Of a DNA stretch of 51,383 bases, positions 42,501 to 51,362 are shown one piece after another (the stretch's first letter is position 1; each line of letters starts with the position of its first letter). Origin of the DNA: RGIG3528 sp963649295 (GTDB taxonomy: Bacteria; Bacillota; Clostridia; Lachnospirales; Lachnospiraceae); contig CAVJHK010000011.1 of assembly GCA_963649295.1 (NCBI GenBank), positions 1-51,383 of the forward strand. The letters are read 5' to 3'. The notes below the pieces were generated by a model. The model did not search any database, had not been told where the DNA came from, and saw only the letters and a list, made by a program, of their open reading frames with translations. The position numbers and the translations under genes were made by a program.

Positions 42501-42682
42501 GAGTCCGCGGCTGTATCCGAATCGGCAGCCTTTTCGGATATGCTCTGTTCCTCACTGTTTGTTATTCCGGAATTCGGATTCGGCGAAATAAGCAAGCCGT
42601 CCGCTTTTACTTTTGTGCCCGGCAGCATCGCAACAATTAATGCAAATGCGAGCACTTTTTTAAATATCCCAGTTTTCTTCAT
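39542..42682 (-). CDS. large secreted protein of unknown function
   Basis: A 1046-aa protein with a clear signal peptide (MKKTGIFKKVLAFALIVAMLPG, cleavage near 28). The rest is beta-rich, with many Tyr, Asp and Thr residues and segments that look like successive Ig-like or cadherin-like strands (for example VTASYTF, YTATMNVGD, VTVSY-type strands). No catalytic motif, sortase signal or C-terminal membrane helix was seen, so it is either released or held non-covalently. GGAGGAAAT precedes the ATG. It is single-gene, with its own promoter (42726-42755) and terminator. The promoter has a G8 tract in its spacer, suggesting on/off expression. Confidence 0.8.
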   Translation of the reverse strand: MKKTGIFKKVLAFALIVAMLPGTKVKADGLLISPNPNSGITNSEEQSISEKAADSDTAADSGVTVRQTAFNAVTVTFSSKAEAKNAVIAVHIIKRNDIKGDFFIKAVYDSEVKDNTVIVSRLTNNVDYRITVNGREYIVDMHVGDPAEIVAAYPAAYIGTSKDKDILGNSLGRAVVTPVCTVYDADGIILNADASKIKFSTDKDKNYGVTSFSSDGRITFSRQNGVCYVTASYTFTDSFGITRTITDPIVVTTEDYVMPDLGTFVKQMVITDQTGKKIEYKDDCSYTATMNVGDKRKIAYYFEGSDGKLYTSAQNKSVSYVYNSISVLNSDRTFYLAKEDDSKNVLSVDSLTNTVVALSEGTEKICLYEKTTKGSGDTRATDTIYGVIEIEVTAARYADNIELSVDTLSGAINSQYKAEGGQYSTIEYAITDQFGEPYCESDITIYAVVNGSEKEITANLDEDDFEKGDTNYGISYYNDDYDLITKKGTITVYYSWVNDDKPTVSPIEYVIRVNKNKEVCARFTVEAALVDTETAEKGYEIVTKTKNVNNCSLWCRDYNDTYGTYIGIITTYDGFLYKRNDYIVASDASQDDISATVKELYTGPGDVEGETIIAVISDENGNPVTKDMAGEIKPFGEIFKSMSNQEEMPDDPSDIEDGRIYVVQGNRGLSEYYVNRKLNITEPGKYFAVYQEIKKSVYERGVYPDNVITVKYDTSADGTIPTGTKIEPVWDQSVPKQLESIKLIFPDGTEKTVNQKAIVYETDLTEPSDDWMEYCANIKNQYRSCKKTTTSDGYEYYDVNKYSNNYLRKPELLYTDALVKTYICSNPVRGVWRQVTQKSDFFFDTFDDSRDLTHITDTTRYVDYEDAVMTGNYTVTAYLVEDDLSITQIAYGEFSVNDDVTALQNVSYNKLTVKDGKVIEAVKTDEKGNEYPIALWEKGGAIEGNTKECAIYSICQNFETWFDADGQGFAGEREIITLKEDTLEEYDARIEFDYDESEFVIGADDKEIYINSVAYKIYFEKTGIVYTGRFYPRAKFVTDGILNKSY

Positions 42683-42725
42683 ATTTCCTCCTGAATTATT
42701 TTAAAATAAAAACCTGCTTCATAAT

Positions 42726-42755
42726 ATTGTACCACCCCCCCCACACTTTTTTCAA
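42726..42755 (-). promoter_or_regulatory. promoter with a G8 homopolymer in the -10/-35 spacer
   Basis: On the minus strand, TTGAAA (42750-42755), 18-bp spacer, TACAAT (42726-42731) preceded by TGG. Eight consecutive G (plus-strand C, 42735-42742) lie within the spacer. Loss of one G would give the optimal 17 bp. Confidence 0.65.
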
Positions 42756-42830
42756 GTGTTTCTTTAAATCAACAAAGTGCAAGGGTACACTTCTTTTACT
42801 TTTTTTATTAGAACAAAATTTCGCATACAA

Positions 42831-42868
42831 AACGCGGAGCCTGCCGCACATACGGCATACCCCGCGTT
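42831..42868 (-). terminator. terminator of the LRR protein gene
   Basis: AACGCGG (42831-42837) and CCGCGTT (42862-42868) form the outer stem, with inner GCCG/CGGC pairing; a short T-run follows on the minus strand. Confidence 0.65.
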
Positions 42869-42900
42869 CTGTTATGACAAAAGCATATCAATTATGCTTT

Positions 42901-44409
42901 TTATTTAAATTCCTTAAATTCTATTCCGTCCTTTTTGACTGCCGTATAGGCGGGCGAACCGTATTTAACATACAATTGCAAATTGTCGGCATTTACAAAC
43001 GCATTTTGTCCCATTATCCAGATATTGTCCGTAAGACGAATCTTCAGGTTGTGTGCGTTCAAAAAGGCATACGGCTCGATCTCCGTAACTTCATTTAAAT
43101 CAAGCGAATATTCCGTTTCAAAATATACGCCCTCAAATGCGTTTTCGCCGATAAAGTTCATAGTGTCGCCAAACGTAACATTCTTGATATGTGCGCCGGA
43201 CAAAGGTCCCATCTCGTTCTGGTTTACTTCGTCCTCGTCGATGTCAAAAGGATAATCAAGGACAAGATTGTTTATCGTGCGGCCATAAAAAGCTCCCGCT
43301 CCGAGCATAAAGGAGCTTAAATCAAGCTCGTCAAAAACAAGACTTGTGCAATCCTTGAACACATAGCTTTCAATCGTCTTCATAAATTTGGAGAATGTGA
43401 TTTCGCGAAGACCGGTAAAGCCGGTCAAACAACCCGTAACAAGCGTATCGACGCGGCAATATTCATCAAATTCGATCGAGCGCAGCTTGAATGCATATGT
43501 TCCCGGGTCAAGGTCGCGTGTTCCGTAAAAATAAGAATATGTACTCGGAATCACAAGTTTGACATAAGGTCCCTTGTATATGAGGATATTGTCAAGCCTG
43601 TAATTTCCGCTATGCTTTAGGTTGACATATCCGCTTATGCGAATGCTCATGTCGCTTCTTTCGGGGAAAACAATTTCGACATAATTATCCCAATTGTATT
43701 TAAGGATCTTGTCCCAGCCCGTAGTCGTAAATCCCGTAACAAAGCAAAGGCTCTTTCCGTTAACATTCATCATTTTGTAGGAGCAATCCTCGCTCTCAAG
43801 CTCTATTGTGACATTGGGAGACTCGAGCTCCGCACCCGCATATACCGGTAACGGAGTGGGTGTGGGGGACGGCGTGCTTGTCATAGTCGGAGCCGGCGTT
43901 GCCGTGGGTGTGGGTGTCATAGTCGCCGTAGGTGTGGGCGTAGCCGTAGGTGTTGCCGTAGGTGTCGCCGTAGGGGTAGGCGTGGATGTCGGCGTTGCCG
44001 TAGGAGTAGGTGTCACGGTCGGCGCGGGCGTCTCTGTAGGTGTCACGGTCGGCGCAGGCGTCTCCGTCGGTGTCACGGTCGGCGCGGGCGTCTCTGTAGG
44101 TGTCACGGTCGGTGCAGGCGTCTCCGTCGGTGTCACGGTCGGCGCAGGCGTCTCTGTAGGCACAGGCGTCACGGTATCTCCCGTCCCCGGCGTCACGTTT
44201 GCCGTTCCCGCCTTTGTGGGTATCGGAGCCTCCGTCAGTTCAACCCCCGTGGTCGGCGTCATACCGGAATTGTTCCCTTTATTTGCATTTATGCAAATTA
44301 TCACAACAACAATCACAACAATCACAACAAGCGCTGCAATGCCGCCCATAATGCCGATTAATTTTTTGTCGGGCTTTTTTCCCTGCTCTTTCTTAAAAAA
44401 GTTCTTCAT
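42901..44409 (-). CDS. membrane-anchored leucine-rich-repeat protein with a Thr/Pro linker
   Basis: A 502-aa protein. A basic cytoplasmic N-terminus and a membrane helix (about 20-43) anchor it with the bulk outside. Residues about 75-190 are a Thr/Pro-rich linker containing five exact ten-residue repeats (PTETPAPTVT) followed by PTPTAT-type triplets. The remaining C-terminal part has BspA-like leucine-rich repeats (GLREITFSKFMKTIESYVF, IKNVTFGDTMNFIGENAF) ending LYVKYGSPAYTAVK, a usual close for this repeat class. Such proteins commonly mediate surface binding. It ends before its own terminator and is not obviously co-transcribed with the secreted protein downstream. Confidence 0.85.
   Translation of the reverse strand: MKNFFKKEQGKKPDKKLIGIMGGIAALVVIVVIVVVIICINANKGNNSGMTPTTGVELTEAPIPTKAGTANVTPGTGDTVTPVPTETPAPTVTPTETPAPTVTPTETPAPTVTPTETPAPTVTPTETPAPTVTPTPTATPTSTPTPTATPTATPTATPTPTATMTPTPTATPAPTMTSTPSPTPTPLPVYAGAELESPNVTIELESEDCSYKMMNVNGKSLCFVTGFTTTGWDKILKYNWDNYVEIVFPERSDMSIRISGYVNLKHSGNYRLDNILIYKGPYVKLVIPSTYSYFYGTRDLDPGTYAFKLRSIEFDEYCRVDTLVTGCLTGFTGLREITFSKFMKTIESYVFKDCTSLVFDELDLSSFMLGAGAFYGRTINNLVLDYPFDIDEDEVNQNEMGPLSGAHIKNVTFGDTMNFIGENAFEGVYFETEYSLDLNEVTEIEPYAFLNAHNLKIRLTDNIWIMGQNAFVNADNLQLYVKYGSPAYTAVKKDGIEFKEFK
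43855..44165. repeat. 30-bp and shorter tandem repeats coding the Thr/Pro linker
   Basis: GGTGTCACGGTCGGCGC-type 30-bp units recur five times between about 44011 and 44165, with 18-bp and 12-bp variants further along. In frame with the LRR gene, so length changes keep the frame. Confidence 0.85.
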
Positions 44410-44512
44410 TAAAATATGTTACCTTTCATATGCGGCTGTCACCGCAAGTATATAGAGTTTGTTCACAAATCTAAGGATATTACAGCAATATTGTGTCAGA
44501 TTTATGAAAATT

Positions 44513-45733
44513 TTATGCGTTGAACATTATTTTTTCGGAATCAAACGCACGTGTCACTCCGTACGTAATAATACCGGCAAATATAATATTTCCGATTAGC
44601 GTAAGCATAAACTGAACCACGGTCAAAGTGTTTATCATGATATTTTGAATTGCGATTGCCGTTCCGAAAACCGGTATCAAAAACATGGCATTGCCGGGCT
44701 CAAAGTTCCCCGTAAACATTGTCACCATGGCCGCCATCATTATCACAATATAAAGCGGCGAAACAAGCGACGATGCCGTTTTTACGTCTTTTGCAAAAAC
44801 AGAAAGAATCGTAATCATCGCAACACAAAGATAAGCAAGCGTAACAAGGCACAAAACAATTTCGATAATCTGTATGAACGAAAAATCGATTGTTATGTTC
44901 TCTTCAGTTCCGAATACCATTCCGTTCGACATAAAAGGCATTCCGAGCGCCATCGAAACCGCATAAACAAGTGACGAGAGCATGGAAAGAAGCGTAAGCG
45001 CGGTTATTTTTCCCGTTGCAATCATCGATCTTTCGGCGGGTGTCATAAGGAGGCTTGCAAGCGTGCCGCGTTCCTTTTCGCCCGCGATCGCATCCACCAC
45101 AAGTCCCATGGCGCTGGAAAATACAAGGATTATGATAATATACGGAATAAACATCGCAAGTGCTTTTCCCTTTGCCTCATCCTCATCGACAATCACCTCG
45201 TCGTCCGTTTCAAACACGGTAAGAAACTCCGCTCCGCCGATTCTTTGGGCAATCACGCTGTCACGGTACGGCTCAAGGACATATGCCTCAAAAACCGAAT
45301 AAGCCTGGGTAGAATAGTCCTTTGCGCTGTTATACTTAATCTTTATGCCAGGAATCTCCGATGTCAAACCATAGTCCCCGATTTTTTTGTCAAAATCCTT
45401 ATCAAAAACAACATACAAATCGGCATCACCGTTTAGGATATCATTTTTGATATTTTCTGTTCCGTCCGCATCCTCGGAAACATATGTAATATCCGAAAGC
45501 TTGTCGTAGCCGGTTAAGGAAATCATTTGTTTGATATTTTGGGGAACGTTTTCGATATAAACAACCGAAACATGCTCTTCTATGTCACGCATCATTGCGC
45601 TTGCCACAACGCCGATAATTCCATATACCGCAATCATAATCACAACCGGGAGAACAAAGAGCGAAAAAATCATTTTTTTGTCCTTAAAAATACGGGCAAA
45701 TTCTTTTTTTACGATATATTTTACCGTGTTCAT
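44513..45733 (-). CDS. ABC-2 exporter permease (NatB-like)
   Basis: A 406-aa permease. One helix near 20-40 is followed by a large external loop (about 45-185) and a C-terminal bundle of about five helices (190-400) with GEKERGTLASLLMTPAERS, a conserved ABC-2 motif. The overall shape matches NatB-type Na+ exporters and related drug or peptide exporters. The ATG overlaps the stop of the ATPase gene (ATGA). Substrate not determined. Confidence 0.88.
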   Translation of the reverse strand: MNTVKYIVKKEFARIFKDKKMIFSLFVLPVVIMIAVYGIIGVVASAMMRDIEEHVSVVYIENVPQNIKQMISLTGYDKLSDITYVSEDADGTENIKNDILNGDADLYVVFDKDFDKKIGDYGLTSEIPGIKIKYNSAKDYSTQAYSVFEAYVLEPYRDSVIAQRIGGAEFLTVFETDDEVIVDEDEAKGKALAMFIPYIIIILVFSSAMGLVVDAIAGEKERGTLASLLMTPAERSMIATGKITALTLLSMLSSLVYAVSMALGMPFMSNGMVFGTEENITIDFSFIQIIEIVLCLVTLAYLCVAMITILSVFAKDVKTASSLVSPLYIVIMMAAMVTMFTGNFEPGNAMFLIPVFGTAIAIQNIMINTLTVVQFMLTLIGNIIFAGIITYGVTRAFDSEKIMFNA

Positions 45734-46509
45734 CTTGCTTCCTCCCTGTGATTTTCTTTGTATAACACAAAAAAGGCATCTTCAAGGTCACGTGCGCCGA
45801 CGGCTCTTATAATATCAGAAACCGTTCCTTCCGTCACAAGCCTTCCGTCAACAATAATTCCGATTTTATCGCAAAGCTTCTCCGCCTCGGACATGATATG
45901 GGTCGAAACAACAATCGTTTTGCCGTCCGCTTTGAGCTTAAGCAAAAAATCCGTAACGCTTTTTGCGGTAATTACGTCAAGTCCGCTTGTGGGCTCGTCA
46001 AAAATAACCACATCCGGATCGTGCACAAGGCTCACCGCAATTGCGGCCTTTTGCTTCATGCCGGTTGACAGCTCTTCCACCTTTTTGTTTTCAAATTCGT
46101 CTATTCCGAAATAAGAAAAAAGCTCATTCCTTCTTTTTTCAATCATATCGTCCGTAAGATTGTGCAAATGTCCAAAAAATTCAAACAGATACTTTGGCGT
46201 AAAAAAAGGATCCGGCTTTATCTCGTTTGTGAGAAGACACATTTTTTTACGCACCCGGCTGCCGTTTTTTGTGGTATCGATGCCGCACACCTTTATGCTT
46301 CCGTCTGTCGGCTTCAAAAGTGTCGCAATGCATCTCAGCGTCGTGGTTTTGCCTGCGCCGTTCGGCCCGAGGAGCCCGTAAATCTCCCCCGAAGCCGCCT
46401 TAAACGAAACATTGTCTACGGCTTGCTTTATTGTTTCTTTTGTTTTTAATTTTTGGCATTCGGCTTTTGAAAGCTTATAGACCTTTGACAAATTGTTTAC
46501 TTCTATCAT
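45730..46509 (-). CDS. ABC transporter ATPase (NatA-like)
   Basis: A 259-aa ATPase with GPNGAGKTTTLRC (Walker A), VEELSTGMKQKAAIAVSLVHDPDVVIFDEPTSGLDV (the signature and Walker B region), and a switch His in VVSTHIMSEAE. The start MIEVNNLSK at 46509 is chosen because GGAGG lies immediately before it. It forms a two-gene exporter with the permease that follows. NatA/NatB similarity is by overall pattern only. Confidence 0.9.
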   Translation of the reverse strand: MIEVNNLSKVYKLSKAECQKLKTKETIKQAVDNVSFKAASGEIYGLLGPNGAGKTTTLRCIATLLKPTDGSIKVCGIDTTKNGSRVRKKMCLLTNEIKPDPFFTPKYLFEFFGHLHNLTDDMIEKRRNELFSYFGIDEFENKKVEELSTGMKQKAAIAVSLVHDPDVVIFDEPTSGLDVITAKSVTDFLLKLKADGKTIVVSTHIMSEAEKLCDKIGIIVDGRLVTEGTVSDIIRAVGARDLEDAFFVLYKENHREEAR

Positions 46510-46548
46510 ATTGCCTCCCATAAATTATTTTGATTGTAATCTTATTCC

Positions 46549-47223
46549 TTAAAGCGATTCCCATTCGGAGGTATTTAAAAAAATTTCTTTTTTTTCACTT
46601 TGCATCCTTACATACGAAAAAAATTCCTCTTCGTTTCCTTTAAACCCATCATAATATTTTTTTGCAAGAAATCCGTCCGAATAAACCTTGCGTATCGCTT
46701 CTTTGTTTAGAGTAACGCTTGATGCCGGGTCCTCGGTTTTTTTGACAAATGCGTTAACCCTCGCGTCAACCGTCAAAAGCTCATCGGTCGTGAGATATAC
46801 GTTTTCGCAATTTGCAGTTTCCGATATAAGCTTAACCATAATCACATATTCAAGGATTTTTTCTTTTAGGAGATCACGGATCGTCTTGTCTATGGCATAG
46901 TTATATTCCAAAATCCCTTCACCGAAGCATTGCACATAGTCTCTTTCCGCCGCATAAAGATATACCTCAAGCTCATCCGTTGACACGGGAGCACCCGAAA
47001 TATTTATCATCGTGCCTTTTAATAAATTGTTGTCCGCTTTAAGCTCACAATTATTACCGAAAATTGTTATATTTGCAACAACTAAATTGTCGAATGTATT
47101 TTTTTGGTTATTTTTTGTGTCTCCCGCTGGTTTTGACAGTCTACCGCAAGCCGACGCAGAAAGAAGGATAAATATAACAAACACCGACATGATTTTTTGC
47201 TTTAAAATTTTTTTCTTTGTCAT
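46549..47223 (-). CDS. lipoprotein linked to mfd, SurA/PrsA-like without the isomerase domain
   Basis: A 224-aa lipoprotein with a lipobox (LSASAC, Cys26). The body is mainly helical, with VYLTTDELLTVDARVNAFVKK and a preceding long helix, resembling the chaperone part of SurA/PrsA-type foldases. The PPIC rotamase domain found in many such proteins is absent. It starts in a 4-bp overlap with the end of mfd, a place where clostridia often keep a PrsA-like gene. A role in folding exported proteins is inferred from position and weak similarity; it may have lost activity. Confidence 0.65.
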   Translation of the reverse strand: MTKKKILKQKIMSVFVIFILLSASACGRLSKPAGDTKNNQKNTFDNLVVANITIFGNNCELKADNNLLKGTMINISGAPVSTDELEVYLYAAERDYVQCFGEGILEYNYAIDKTIRDLLKEKILEYVIMVKLISETANCENVYLTTDELLTVDARVNAFVKKTEDPASSVTLNKEAIRKVYSDGFLAKKYYDGFKGNEEEFFSYVRMQSEKKEIFLNTSEWESL

Positions 47224-50200
47224 TTTTTTACAATTCCCTCAAGATCCGTCAAAAAGCTTTTCAGCTTTTCTGTGGGAAGCGGATGCTTTGCATGTCCGTG
47301 CGCAATGCCCTCCTTTATCGTAAGCACAATATAATTTTCTGTGCCGAGCATAAGCCTTGCTTCCGTGTGATTTTTAAAAAATTCGTCGATCAGCTCGCGC
47401 TTAAAAGCCGCATTTTGAAAAAGCGACAGCTTAAAGCGTGTTTCGTTTGCGGATGCTCCGGGGATCTGCAGCAATTTTGTCACATAGACTTTGTGGCACA
47501 TTGCCTTCAAAAGCGCAACCGTAAGAAGCTCCCACACCGCATCGGGGATTTCACCGTATCTGTCCGTCATTTCGTCAACCGCATCAAGTCTGTCTTCTTC
47601 GGTCTCAATCATTGCAATACGCTTATACATATCAAGCTTTTCGGCTTCGTTTTTGATATAAGTGTCCGGAATGTAGGCATTAATGGGCAATTTTATCACG
47701 GTTTCAAAATCCGCCCCGATCACTTCTTCGCCCTTTGCCGTTCTGATGGCACTCTCAAGCATCCTGCAGTAAAGCTCGTATCCGACCGTTTCCATGTGGC
47801 CGCTCTGCTCCGCTCCGAGCACGCTTCCGGCGCCTCTTATTTCAAGATCTCGCATGGCAATTTTGAATCCCGAACCGAGCTCCGTATATTCCCTGATTGC
47901 CGTAAGACGCTTTTCTGCCACTTCCCTTAGCACCTGCCCCCGCCTGTACATAAGAAAGGCATATGCCGTGCGTGCAGACCTCCCGACACGTCCGCGCAAC
48001 TGATAAAGCTGGGCAAGTCCCATTTTGTCGGCATCGTCGATTATGATTGTATTCACGTTTGATATGTCAAGCCCCGTTTCGATAATGGTTGTCGACACAA
48101 GCACATCTATTTCACCGCTTATAAATTCATACATTATTTTTTCGAGTTCACGCTCACTCATTTGCCCGTGGGCAAAACGCACCGTGACATCGAGGCACAG
48201 AGACGCAACGAGTGCCGCTTTTTCTTCTATTCCGTTCACACGGTTATAGACATAATATACCTGCCCGCCCCTTGCCGTTTCACGGTTTATCGCTTCCCTT
48301 ATTATTTCGTCGTTGTGCTCCATAACAAAGGTCTGGATGGGCAGGCGGTCTATCGGCGCCTCATTTAAAACAGACATATCCCTTATCCCCGAAAGACTCA
48401 TATGAAGCGTCCTGGGGATAGGCGTGGCGCTGAGCGTCAGAACGTCTACGTCCTTTTTCAGTTCCTTTATTTTTTCTTTGTGGGTGACGCCAAAGCGCTG
48501 CTCCTCGTCAACTATCAAAAGCCCCAAATCCTTAAAAAAAACATCCTTTGACAATATTCTGTGTGTCCCGATAAGAATGTCCGCACTGCCGTTTTTTAAG
48601 TCGGCAAGCGTTGCTTTTTGTTCTGAGGGTGTTCTGAATCTCGAGAGTAATTCAACCTTCACGGGATAAGCCGAAAGCCTTGCAGAAAACGTATTGTAAT
48701 GCTGCTCGGCAAGAATTGTCGTAGGCACAAGCACCGCCACCTGTTTGCCGTCCTGAACCGCCTTAAAAGCCGCACGAATCGCAATTTCCGTTTTTCCGAA
48801 GCCGACATCTCCGCAAATCAGACGATCCATTATTTTGGTGCTTTCCATATCACGTTTTGTATCTTCGATGGCCTTTAGCTGGTCATCCGTCTCGGTATAC
48901 GGAAACATCTCTTCAAATTCCGTCTGCCAGACGGTATCCTGTCCGAACGCATATCCCGGTTTTTTTAGTCTCTCCGCATAAAGCGCCACAAGCTTTTCTG
49001 CCACATCCGAAACTGATTTTTGTACGCGCTCCTTTGTGCGATGCCACTCGGTCGAATTGATTTTGTTTATTTTGGGTTTTTTGTCACTGTCATGTGACGC
49101 ATATTTTTCTATACATTCAAGATTTGTTGCGGGAACATATAGCTCACCGTCCCCGTATTCAATCTTTATAAAATCCGAGCACGTCCTGTCCCGGTCAAGC
49201 TTTTCTATGCCGCGGTAAATTCCGAGTCCGTTGCGCTCATGAATCACATAATCACCATACGAAAGCTCGTTTAACGACCTTACCGCATTCTTTTTTGAGA
49301 GAAGCGCTTTTGATTTTTTACGTCTTATACCCGTATTTTCGCCGATCACAAGAACAGCCGTTCTTAAGCCGGGATATTCAAAGCCTTTTTTTAGGCTCCC
49401 ATAAAAAACAACCGTTTCGCCGTATGATACCATTCTCTCCCTTGTATCCGAAAAAACGGCATTTATGCCATATTCCGAAAGTTCATCGCAAATTCTCATT
49501 CCGGCGGCGCTTGACCCCGTGACTATAAGTATTTTGTATTGTCTTTTTTGATAAGAAGCGATGTCACGCGACATCATCTCGATATCCGTGCCGTAATTGT
49601 TTATCGTCTTGACATTTATTGCTATTTTTTCTTTTGCCCGAATATCCGACGCACCATACTCAAGCGTCGAAAGCGCAAGAAGCCTGCGTCTTGACGCTTT
49701 GTCAAAAATTTCTTCCGGACCTACTGTCACATCCGCCTGTGAGGGCAGTATATAGCCGTCCGCAATTCTGTGCGTCATGCTTTCGGTAAATTCGGTCATA
49801 ACGGCATTTATTTTTTCAAAAATCCTTACGGGCTCGTCAAATACAATTGCATCTTCCTCTCCCAGATAATCGATAAAGCACGCATATTCGTCATAAAAGC
49901 TTGCAACAAAAGAATCGACGCTCGAATTTCCCCGCATATATTCGATATTTTCGAGTGCCTCATCCGTTGCCTTTTGAAGGCGTGCGGCAGCTTCGGGATT
50001 TTTGTTTTTGCGAAACAATTCGGTACACTTTTTGGTTTCCTTCCGTATACGGAAAAAACCTTCTTCCATTTCGTCATCCGTAAGCATAAATTCCGCTGCC
50101 GGAAAAATCGTTACCTCCCCCGCATTTTCGATCGAGCGCTGCGATTCCGAATCAAAAGTCCTTATCGAATCAATCTCGTCTCCAAAAAGCTCGATTCTGT

Positions 50201-50765
50201 ACGGATTTGCGCCGTTCAGGGTAAAAACATCGATAATTCCGCCTCTTACCGCAAATTCACCGGGAGCGCTCACAATCGATGTTCTCAAAAAGCCGTTTGC
50301 TGAAAGTGCCCCCAAAAATTCGCTGACATCAAGAGCTTCTCCTGTCCTTACGGTCAGGATGTTTTTTTGGAGTCTGTTAATGGGAAGAATCCTATCAACA
50401 AGGGCATCGGCACTCATAACAACCGTAGCCTGTTCGCCCGACAAAAGTCTTTGCACGGCAAGCATCCTGTCACGTGTAATCGCATTCCCCTTAAGATCCG
50501 CCTGATAAAAAATAAGATCCTTTGCGGGATAAATAACGGGATTTAAGTCAAAGGTCTTAAGGTCATCGCATATTTCCTTTGCCCTTGACTCATTATAGGT
50601 AACAATCACCCGCACACGCGTGTCCTTAAACACTTCCGCAACAAAATGACACTTTTCGGAGTCCGAAACACCCGTTACCGATACGGGCGTTCTTCCTCGT
50701 TCAAGTGCCTTTTTGGTTTCTTTATATTCTGCTGAGTCCTTTAAAAGCGATAAAAATGCATTCAT
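47220..50765 (-). CDS. mfd: transcription-repair coupling factor
   Basis: An 1181-aa ATP-dependent translocase that removes RNA polymerase stalled at DNA lesions and recruits UvrA. The N-terminal UvrB-like module, the polymerase-interacting domain around LSYGDYVIHERNGLGIYRGI, and the RecG-like motor with CGDVGFGKTEIA (Walker A), VDEEQRFGV (motif II) and QLRGRVGRSARTAYAFL (motif VI) are all present, plus the C-terminal TRCF domain. Length is normal. It follows pth by 21 bp and overlaps the lipoprotein gene, so pth-mfd-lipoprotein form one operon. Confidence 0.97.
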   Translation of the reverse strand: MNAFLSLLKDSAEYKETKKALERGRTPVSVTGVSDSEKCHFVAEVFKDTRVRVIVTYNESRAKEICDDLKTFDLNPVIYPAKDLIFYQADLKGNAITRDRMLAVQRLLSGEQATVVMSADALVDRILPINRLQKNILTVRTGEALDVSEFLGALSANGFLRTSIVSAPGEFAVRGGIIDVFTLNGANPYRIELFGDEIDSIRTFDSESQRSIENAGEVTIFPAAEFMLTDDEMEEGFFRIRKETKKCTELFRKNKNPEAAARLQKATDEALENIEYMRGNSSVDSFVASFYDEYACFIDYLGEEDAIVFDEPVRIFEKINAVMTEFTESMTHRIADGYILPSQADVTVGPEEIFDKASRRRLLALSTLEYGASDIRAKEKIAINVKTINNYGTDIEMMSRDIASYQKRQYKILIVTGSSAAGMRICDELSEYGINAVFSDTRERMVSYGETVVFYGSLKKGFEYPGLRTAVLVIGENTGIRRKKSKALLSKKNAVRSLNELSYGDYVIHERNGLGIYRGIEKLDRDRTCSDFIKIEYGDGELYVPATNLECIEKYASHDSDKKPKINKINSTEWHRTKERVQKSVSDVAEKLVALYAERLKKPGYAFGQDTVWQTEFEEMFPYTETDDQLKAIEDTKRDMESTKIMDRLICGDVGFGKTEIAIRAAFKAVQDGKQVAVLVPTTILAEQHYNTFSARLSAYPVKVELLSRFRTPSEQKATLADLKNGSADILIGTHRILSKDVFFKDLGLLIVDEEQRFGVTHKEKIKELKKDVDVLTLSATPIPRTLHMSLSGIRDMSVLNEAPIDRLPIQTFVMEHNDEIIREAINRETARGGQVYYVYNRVNGIEEKAALVASLCLDVTVRFAHGQMSERELEKIMYEFISGEIDVLVSTTIIETGLDISNVNTIIIDDADKMGLAQLYQLRGRVGRSARTAYAFLMYRRGQVLREVAEKRLTAIREYTELGSGFKIAMRDLEIRGAGSVLGAEQSGHMETVGYELYCRMLESAIRTAKGEEVIGADFETVIKLPINAYIPDTYIKNEAEKLDMYKRIAMIETEEDRLDAVDEMTDRYGEIPDAVWELLTVALLKAMCHKVYVTKLLQIPGASANETRFKLSLFQNAAFKRELIDEFFKNHTEARLMLGTENYIVLTIKEGIAHGHAKHPLPTEKLKSFLTDLEGIVKK

Positions 50766-50786
50766 TCCGCATTTATCCCTGTCATT

Positions 50787-51362
50787 TTAATTATTCGTCT
50801 TTTTGTGATTAAACGTATTCATTGCCTTTTGAATATCGCCCGCAACAAAAAGCTCCGCCGCCAAAACGGCATTTTCGGTTGCCTCTCTTATTTTTTTTAT
50901 ATCATCCCCATAAAAATGCGAAAGCACATAGTCCTTCAAATCCATTTTGGAGGGCTTTGCGCCGACGCCTATTCTGATCCTCGGGAAATTTTCGCTTCCG
51001 AGATGCAAAATGATGTTTTTTATCCCGTTGTGTCCGCCGGCACTGCCGTTCTCCCGCACCCTTATAAATCCCGGATCCAGATTTATGTCGTCATATATGA
51101 CACATATATCCCCGGGCGTAAGCTTAAAATAATCCATTGCGGCACGAATCGCCTCGCCGCTCAGATTCATATAGGTTTCGGGCTTCATTAAAATCACCTT
51201 TTCGCCGTGAATTATGCCCTTGCCCACACATGCCTTAAATTTTTTTTCGGAAACCAAAATTCCCGTCTTTTCGGAAAGTGCCATAATTGCACCAAATCCC
51301 ACATTATGACGTGTTCCCGCATATTCTGTGCCCGGATTTCCGAGCCCCGCAATTATCTTCAT
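50787..51362 (-). CDS. pth: peptidyl-tRNA hydrolase
   Basis: A 191-aa enzyme that cleaves peptidyl-tRNA released from ribosomes. The N-terminal IAGLGNPGTEYAGTRHNVGF includes catalytic His20, MKPETYMNLSG binds the tRNA end, VIYDDINLDPG includes the catalytic Asp near 92, and GSAGGHNGIKNI and RIRIGVG complete the family pattern. It is the first gene in the window of the pth-mfd-lipoprotein operon; its upstream region lies beyond the window edge. Confidence 0.96.
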   Translation of the reverse strand: MKIIAGLGNPGTEYAGTRHNVGFGAIMALSEKTGILVSEKKFKACVGKGIIHGEKVILMKPETYMNLSGEAIRAAMDYFKLTPGDICVIYDDINLDPGFIRVRENGSAGGHNGIKNIILHLGSENFPRIRIGVGAKPSKMDLKDYVLSHFYGDDIKKIREATENAVLAAELFVAGDIQKAMNTFNHKKTNN

